Below are positions 57,517 to 64,000 of a stretch of 64,000 nucleotides of DNA, in pieces. The translations under genes and the position numbers were made by a program. Under the pieces are notes generated by a model, which was not told where the DNA came from, made no database searches, and saw nothing but the letters and a program-made list of their open reading frames with translations. Source of the stretch: Lepidodermella squamata (taxonomy: Eukaryota > Gastrotricha); contig JBLDXI010000038.1 in the NCBI GenBank assembly GCA_047495785.1, positions 372,001 to 436,000 of the forward strand. The letters are read 5' to 3'. Numbering within the stretch: position 1 is the first letter of the stretch; each line of letters begins with the position of its first letter.

Positions 57517-60500
57517 ATGTCCTGCCGAAATTTAGTTGCCGGACTTGCGCTTTTCAGTCTTATTGCTGGCCTATCAAAAGCCGCAGCTGTCAGCCTGCCC
57601 GCTGATTTTCTCAATTTACTCCTCCTGCAACGTGGCCAGCAACCCTCTGACCCATGTTACGATGAATTCGACAAGCCTAAATACTGCCGACCTGATTTTG
57701 TAAGTCTTCCGATTTTGAATCATTTCGTTTGCAAATTTCGTAATTTTCATTTTGGTAGGTTAATGCAGCGTTAGGTCGGAGTGCTGTGGCCTCATCTGAA
57801 TGTGGTAAGCAATCGCGAGGTCCCGAAACTTTTTGCCGGTTGTCAACGCCGCAATCAGGCCGCGCCTCACCCGTCGACTTCGTAAACGAGAAGCTCGACC
57901 GAGCCGGCGAGAATCACGTTTCGTCCGCGCCAAGTGACACCCACTCGTCGATCAGCCGCTCGTGCTACCTGTGTGACGAGCGGCATCCCCGAACGAGCCA
58001 TTCGGCTGACTTGGTGACAGACGTCAACGATCCGCGAAACGCGTCGTGCTGGGTGTCATCGTTGCTGCCGTACAGCGGCGGCGCGAATAACTCGGCGCCG
58101 GGTGGAAACGTGACGCTGACACTGTCGCTTGGCAAGCGTTTCGAAATCACGTACGTCAGCGTCACCTTCTGCCAGGAAGAGCCAACCGCTTTTGCGATAT
58201 GGAAGTCGGACGACTACGGCGTTACATGGACACCGTTCCGAATGTACGCACGGGATTGCCGCAGTTCCTACAACGTCGTGCCAGGCGAGGCTATGAACAT
58301 ACCCGGCGCCGCGAGAACGGCCACCTCGACAACTACAACAACCACACAGCCTCCGTTCGTATCAGGGCGTCATAGTCGTCGCCAAGCACGTCGCATGTCA
58401 AGCCCACCAAGTGAAGACGATGGCGAAGCTGATTTTTCAACGCATACACCTGGCCTTGCGCCGACTTGCATCGAAGAATACGGATCGACATCGGGAGGCG
58501 GAGCTTTACCTCCTCTGCCAGGTGGCCGTGCTGGAGTCTCGCTCTCAGAATCACGGGTGGTATTTCCAACATTGGAACTAGCTCCACCAAGTGTTTCCCT
58601 AGATGATCTGGACACTTCACCGGAATTACAGGTACAGAAATATCCGAAACAAGCTTTTACAAGGTCTCATCGAAGTAAAAAAAGCTGTAATATTTTCTTC
58701 GAGCTGACTCCTTCTTCGCCCCGTCTACTTTTATGGTTCTGTTCAATTCAAAGTTTTTTATTTATTCATTTTAGAGTTGGGTTAGTGCGACCGATCTTCG
58801 GATTGAGTTCTCGCGGTTGCCTGCGCACTATTCCGCGGCGTCAATCGCCGAGACGCGATACTTTTCCGTTGCGGACTTGGCCGTTGGAGGCCGTTGCAAG
58901 TGCAATGGACACTCTTCGCGCTGCAGCGCTGTGCCGGGTTCTTCTCGCCTGCAGTGCGAGTGCCGGCATAACACCCAGGGCGAAGATTGCGGCCAATGTA
59001 AACCTTTCTTTGTCGATCGTCCGTGGAGACGCGCGACAGCCGACGAGCCCAACGAATGCATCGGTGAGTTTATACCTAATAAGCTTAATTTCGGATTAAT
59101 TTTGCAACGTCCATTGATTGAAATTTTTAATTATTACAGCTTGTAACTGCAATCTGCACGCTAGGCAGTGTCGCTTTAACGAAGAATTGGTGCGTTTATT
59201 AACATTATCCCTTTGGACCAAATTCAATATATTCCCATTGTTCAGTTTCAACTCAGCGGGCAAAAGTCTGGAGGTGTTTGCGTCGGTTGCCGCCATAACA
59301 CGTAAGAGATTTCGTCGGTATAATCCAGGCGTTATTGAACAAATCTTTTCCCACTCAAATCAGAGCCGGGCGCAACTGCCAATACTGCCGCGAGGGCTTT
59401 TTCCGCGATCACACGAAACCGATAACCCACCGGCGCGCCTGCAAAGGTACGGCTTTCAGAGTTACGCCTCATTATTTTGCGGCGCGTTGTTTTGTCGCCT
59501 AATATCCGCCGCTGATGAATTAGCGATTGGGGGCTCGCGGCCAAGCAAAACTTTTTGGCATCAATAATTCAACCAGCTATTTCCTCCTATTTTTGGTTAA
59601 CGACTCCGGAAGCGCGCGGCGCCTGCGGCTGAAACTTTATATAAATTCGCGAATCATATGCGATTCTTGGTATCGTTAAGCTCAATTTAGCGCCGACTTG
59701 AAACTGCATTAGTCGATCTCTGATTTAGCCGGCGAGGACACGTGGCGTAAATATTGTTGTTGACACATCGCGGGCCTGCTCGATTTCAATGAATTGTTGT
59801 TGCGGCGCGGCCCAGAGCCGCCTCGGGGTCTTCCTTATTAATGGCGCGGCCTCAATTAAACATTAACGAGCCATCGAAGGCGCCGCAGGTCGCTGTGCCA
59901 TGCTGGCTCCGACCCGGCTACTGTTGTTTCAACAGGCTAATGCTGTTATTTTGTTGTTGTTGCTCGCTCGTGCTGCACCTGAGTGGCGCTGCGTCGCGCC
60001 TCTCGACAGCGCGCCCATGTTTGCGCAAGGCAGCTGCGCATTCCAAGATCGCCCCCATTGCATCAGCACCCATATTCGTCTCGCGCTTCGATTAGCTGCC
60101 TGACCCCGCGCTTGTGCGCTGATTGACTGTTAATTGAAGCTAATTGTCGTGTCTTGTGACAGTTTGTGAGTGCCATCCCGTGGGATCGCTTGGCAAGACG
60201 TGCAACCAGACGACGGGTCAGTGCCCGTGCAAGGAGGGGGTCGAAGGCATTTCGTGTAGCCGCTGTGCCGCTGGCTACCAACAGACGAATAGCCCTGTTC
60301 AGCCGTGTGTCAGTGAGTGGAAAAACATGATAAAAAATTGCGATTATTAAATTTGACTTAAAACAACAGAGATCGTACAGCAACAAGTTCCAGACGTTTC
60401 CGACTATCAAGCTGGTATGATAAGCAACCGATAAGCAACCGATGAGCAATAATTTATTATTTGTAATAGATGATCCATACGTGGAATCACATCAGGTCGC

Positions 60501-61522
60501 TAGAACAGGCCACGGATACGCTGTAAAGCATCATCAACAGCGAGCCCATTCCACTGCCCCAACTTCGTGCGATGCGGTGTGCGGCACGAAGTCTTCATCA
60601 GTTCAAGCCGGGCCGCGACTGAGTTTTGCCAAGTGGTGCCAAGCTCATTTCGGTTAGTTTCAGCCATATTTCACAATATTCTAAAAACTTGAATCGATTT
60701 GCTTGCTTTTCAGCTGCTCTCATCCAGCTTGAAGATGGCGGCAGACTTCGGGTCGGGTCTTGGACGAGATTGACCGCTCGACTGTACCGTGTATTCGCCC
60801 GAAGCAACCAACATGATAACGGCAACGATATCGACCGTGAAGACGACGTCGACGGCGACGATGAAGAGGCTGACGACGAACCTATGGCATTGCCATCGGG
60901 TGACGAGATCAGCATCTGGGTTCAAACCCGCGTGCTCGACTGCAAGTGTATTCGACTGAAGGAAGGCAAAAAATGGCTGGTAACTGGCCGCCTTGGTCGT
61001 GCCATGGCCCCTGCGCCGTCTGGTGGCGGCCGGGCGGGTCGATCGGCTACACCCGTCGCGCAATTTATTCTAGATCCGGCAACGAGCGCTGTCGTGAGAT
61101 GGCGCCCCGAGTTGGAGACGCGGTTGAAGAAATTCGCGCGCATGGACAAGTCGGGCGCTTGTTCCGAAATTCAGGGCGCCACATCGACGCCTCCGCTGAC
61201 AACAGCGGTGACGGAGCCGGATGAGCCGCAGACTGATGAGGACAATCAAACTGATGAACCAGTCGTTGATGCTTCACAACACCAAGATGGCGACGACGAT
61301 TACTACGGCGACTCGCAAACGCCTCCTGCCCCTTCTGCCACCCAAAACAAGATCCATATCATGCCATCTGTAAGCAGGCGTTCCCCGGCTCAGGTCTACG
61401 ATGCAGCAACAGGTCGGCGCCATTTCTACCCAGCAGCCTCGTCATCTCGGCAACGTGTTCGATCTGCCCACTCAAATAATCAAAAACGGCGCGAGCGCCG
61501 ATTCGAAACGTCTAGGAACTGA
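57517..61522 (+). CDS. unc-6: Netrin (UNC-6/Netrin-1 type axon guidance cue)
   Basis: Ten exons: 57517-57699, 57759-58631, 58775-59062 (approximate end), 59140-59189, 59246-59301, 59364-59446, 60163-60312, 60370-60414, 60470-60652 and 60714-61522. Signal peptide: [20 protein letters not shown]. Laminin N-terminal domain [42 protein letters not shown]. Three laminin-EGF repeats: [53 protein letters not shown]-terminal NTR-like domain ([22 protein letters not shown]) carries an acidic insertion and a long Arg/Asp-rich tail. Domain VI also has a Thr-rich, dibasic insertion of about 60 residues (around 58310-58500). The 716-nt intron 59447-60162 is GC-rich and may hold a regulatory element. Netrin signals through UNC-40/DCC and UNC-5. 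Confidence 0.95.
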
Positions 61523-62223
61523 TCTCCTTCTCAATTTTCCCTATTTGCCGCTACCTCTGAAGCCACGGATAGACGCCAATCGTGATCGTGTCTGCAAATT
61601 CTTTTGTTTTGAAGCTTTTCGGGCAATGCTTTTCAGTGTGATCTGTAGTTTCGTGGTTTTTTGATATGTTGCCCGAGTAAGCAGCGTTTCAATTTTAGTC
61701 TCATAGCCAATTTGCCAAGTTGATTTTGTTTGTATAGAAAGACCTTGAGAATTGTTAACGCTCTCGTCGCGGCATCCCTTCAGTGACATTCCACATGATT
61801 ATGTGAAGACCAATAAAGAATCTCTTGATTGACATCTATCTCAGCAGACGAAGTCGTGAGTACTAGCTTCTGCAGGCAATAAGCTGTACATACAAATATT
61901 CTATTTATATTATTCGGAGCAATAAGAAACTTGTTACTTCTTATTACAGCAAGTAAATATTGCTTCTTCGTAACGATTATTGAGCGCTATATAAAATAAA
62001 GAAATTGCTAAAAGTTTGTGTCAACCGATTGGCTATCATTTTTTAGCTTCGTGCTTTTCAGTCACCAGCCCGCACAGGAACAGGCATGCAACAGCATAAT
62101 TAGCAGCGGTCATTGGTGAAACAATATTGAAAGTAACCCTAGTTGCCCAAGGTTAAATTTGAATCTATTCGGCTTTCCGGTTTCCGGTAACATTCGTCTT
62201 TAAATATCTCGTTTCAAAAGCTC
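61523..62223. other. Convergent 3' region between netrin and the serine protease
   Basis: AT-rich sequence with AATAAA-like signals (about 61811 and 61996). No coding sequence supported. Confidence 0.5.
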
Positions 62224-63864
62224 TCAGGCTATACATTGGTTGTATTTATTAATGAAATCCTGCGTTGAACGATCTGGTTTGCGTGGGGTTATTAGCCTCG
62301 GATCGGTATTCATCCGCTGAATGCCAGCAGTTGTCTGATTGATCCATTCAATTACCGAAAATGTTATTTTACCTCCAATCGTGGCTTTCGAACTTCCGTT
62401 TTCGCAATCACTATGTGTAACCCAACTACTTAAGGCAACCAGCGTCCACTTTGATCCTCGCTCTTTCCCAAAAGGTCTGGCAACTGTGGCCCATGGCTCG
62501 CCAGAATCGCCCTTACATGCACCCGTATTCCTCGCTCGATTTTTTACGCATACGTTATTATCCGGAATGAAACCACCAATTTTTTCGCATTCGCGAATGG
62601 AAGCAAGCCTGTTGTTCAATTTTCAGCAGGAAGTTTGATTCTTCTATCCAGTTAGCATCCGGTTAGCAAAATTGGAAGATTTTTGTAATCAGATATCGAA
62701 CCCGTTGGCAGGCATATTGGACTCAGCTCTTTAGTGTAAAAGCTGATCAGTGCTGAAATGGAGAAAAACTTTCATTCGACGATGTCCCCTTATTTGTTAG
62801 ACAACTGCCTAAATTTCATACGAAAATAAAAAACAAGACCTAAATCACCTTGTCTGTGAATTCGAATTTAACGAATCATGTGGGTGCTTCGAAAGGGAAA
62901 ATCAAGTCTGTTAGCATAGACAACACTGTTACTGTTATCTATGTCTGTTAGATTTCCGCCTCATATTATTACGGGATTCAAACTTCACACACCCTTCCTG
63001 AATCCCCCTGAACCATGCCTGAACTGGGGAACTTTGTTTCGGTTTCTCGGAGGTAATTTAAAAACATTTGGAGGAACTTTTTGGTCCGTAAAAGAAGACA
63101 TAGGTCGAGTGAGCATATATGTCGTCACCCGAGGAAGCCGCAGAAGATTCGTTGGTTTCTAATTAGGTATCCTCGAAGTTATAAGAATATCGGAATTACA
63201 TATCGTAATTACGAATATCTATAAATAAACTCACGGTGAAATTTATACAGAGCAAAGTCTTTGGCTACTCCACCGTCTTCAGTATGTGGAATGTAACCAG
63301 GATGTTTGAGTATTTCTACAACTTGACGCGACATAGCGTGATTGCTAGGTTTCCTGCGTGTTCCGCCAAGGAGTAGGCTGTAATTCCTAGCACCCTTATA
63401 ACTTGGCCTATGAAATCAAGGTGCTCGAAAAAATTCAGCGAAATTGCCCCGTCTTACAAACCATTCATCAGAACAATGGGCAGCAGAAAGAACCCAGCTT
63501 TTATCAATAAGAACAGCCCCGCAGAATCCAGTTAAACGGTAATTGTTGCCCATGTCAGCGGTGATCAGCAAGGACCTGATAGGGAAATTCGCCAGTTGTG
63601 GCTTTTTGTCCCGAACCGCTTAACATGTTCGGATCGTATACATGTTTCGTTTGACACCCTTGCCACAAACGGCAGCATTGAATGCATCTAGAGATGCCTT
63701 GACTGAACGCTTAGGTATCAAAGAGCGGCGAACTGTCGTCGCACGTTGCTCGCCTCGAGTTTTACTCGGTTTACATGAGAACTGCGCCAGGTGAAAACAT
63801 GTTATCAGGCAAATTATCCAAGTTGCACGTCCAAGTTGCACGTCCAAGTTGCACGCCGATTCAT
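62224..63864 (-). pseudogene. Chymotrypsin-family serine protease, apparently disrupted
   Basis: Readable parts on the minus strand: a leader region (WIICLITCFHLAQFS, about 63815-63770), a pro-region ending near a Cys, GQKATTGEFPYQV, then FCGAVLIDKSWVLSAAHC (catalytic His, about 63480); exon 63407-63235 with VEILKHPGYIPH and KDFAL (catalytic Asp); an exon near 63158-62990; and the last exon 62608-62224 with NTGACKGDSGEPW (catalytic Ser, about 62505). The triad is complete, but the frame is broken. The only good ATG (63864) runs into a stop because two extra copies of a 13-bp repeat follow it, and two further frame changes lie between the pro-region and the His exon. Residue 189 reads Gly, and GDSGGP is GDSGEP. 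Either a decaying gene or assembly errors near the window edge. Confidence 0.65.
63817..63855. repeat. Three tandem copies of a 13-bp unit at the protease start
   Basis: The unit tccaagttgcacg is repeated exactly three times, directly after the start codon of the serine protease (minus strand). Because 13 is not a multiple of three, the two extra copies shift the frame; with a single copy the ATG at 63864 would be in frame with the hydrophobic leader. Confidence 0.9.
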
Positions 63865-64000
63865 TGCAGCTCCAATCCTGATTTCATAAAAGGTGGTGAA
63901 AGGGTCTGCATACATTCTGCTTCGCGCTGTACGATGCGTGTGCTGATCTGCATTAAAAAATATTCCCAAAACTGGCATGCAAGTCATGTGCTCAAAATTC

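Noticed and set aside
1-64000. tRNA, rRNA, CRISPR or bacterial insertion sequences
   Set aside because: I looked for tRNA B-box-like and paired-arm patterns, CRISPR-like spaced repeats and transposase motifs and saw none convincing; a tRNA scan would be needed to exclude tRNAs.

Overview
This window is nuclear DNA from a small, compact animal genome, not a bacterium or virus. Almost every gene is split by very short GT-AG introns, many of about 50-60 nt. Genes lie close together on both strands, and the proteins are typical of bilaterian animals: netrin, SPARC, PDZ-LIM proteins of the muscle Z-disc, CLEC16A, THOC2 and Ran. The ciliary/centriolar genes CFAP157 and CEP112 argue against a nematode, which lacks motile cilia. 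The gene set and short introns would suit a tardigrade or similar small ecdysozoan, but that is inference; I cannot name the species from this sequence.

Layout. 1-1.7 kb: CFAP157 (minus, runs off the left edge). 2.5-10.7 kb: a tight head-to-tail plus-strand cluster, RPP14-like, TAF6, THOC2. 12.6-15.0 kb: ALP-type PDZ-LIM protein. 16.2-19.5 kb: three related secreted cysteine-rich peptide precursors (two plus, one minus). 20.7-21.1 kb: a signal-peptide-bearing dynein light chain (LC8) domain protein between two inverted repeat copies. 22.6-23.7 kb: SPARC. 26-27.1 kb: a neuropeptide precursor with two CRF/DH44-like peptides. 28.1-31.8 kb: Enigma-type PDZ-LIM protein (minus). 33.5-35.9 kb: GTF2H5 followed 11 nt later by a TRF-like telobox Myb protein. 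36.2-40.6 kb: CLEC16A. 40.6-48.4 kb: a gene-poor stretch with MITE-like repeats and a GC-rich section. 48.4-52.0 kb: CEP112 (minus). 54.0-55.0 kb: Ran GTPase. 57.5-61.5 kb: netrin. 62.2-63.9 kb: a trypsin-fold serine protease, apparently damaged (minus).

How the genes work together. Two pairs (RPP14/TAF6 and GTF2H5/TRF-like) have a small upstream reading frame almost free of internal ATGs, a weak start context on the first frame, a strong one on the second, and 17 or 11 nt between them with no AG acceptor. This looks like leaky-scanning dicistronic mRNAs joining small gene-expression subunits to larger nuclear proteins. TAF6 to THOC2 instead has a nematode-operon-like gap: AATAAA, a T-rich run, a splice acceptor, then ATG within 53 nt. 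RPP14 (RNase P), TAF6 (TFIID), THOC2 (mRNA export), GTF2H5 (TFIIH) and Ran (nuclear transport) are all core gene-expression functions. Netrin, SPARC, the two PDZ-LIM genes and the peptide precursors are developmental, muscle or signalling genes, and several have GC-rich non-coding islands upstream or in introns.

The most novel candidates are the dicistronic pairs, the cysteine-rich peptide family (CC-x11-C-x5-C), the CRF-like precursor, the secreted LC8 protein and the TRF-like telomere-binding candidate. All splice models were read by eye from splice sites and reading phase, and all homology calls are from memory of the families.
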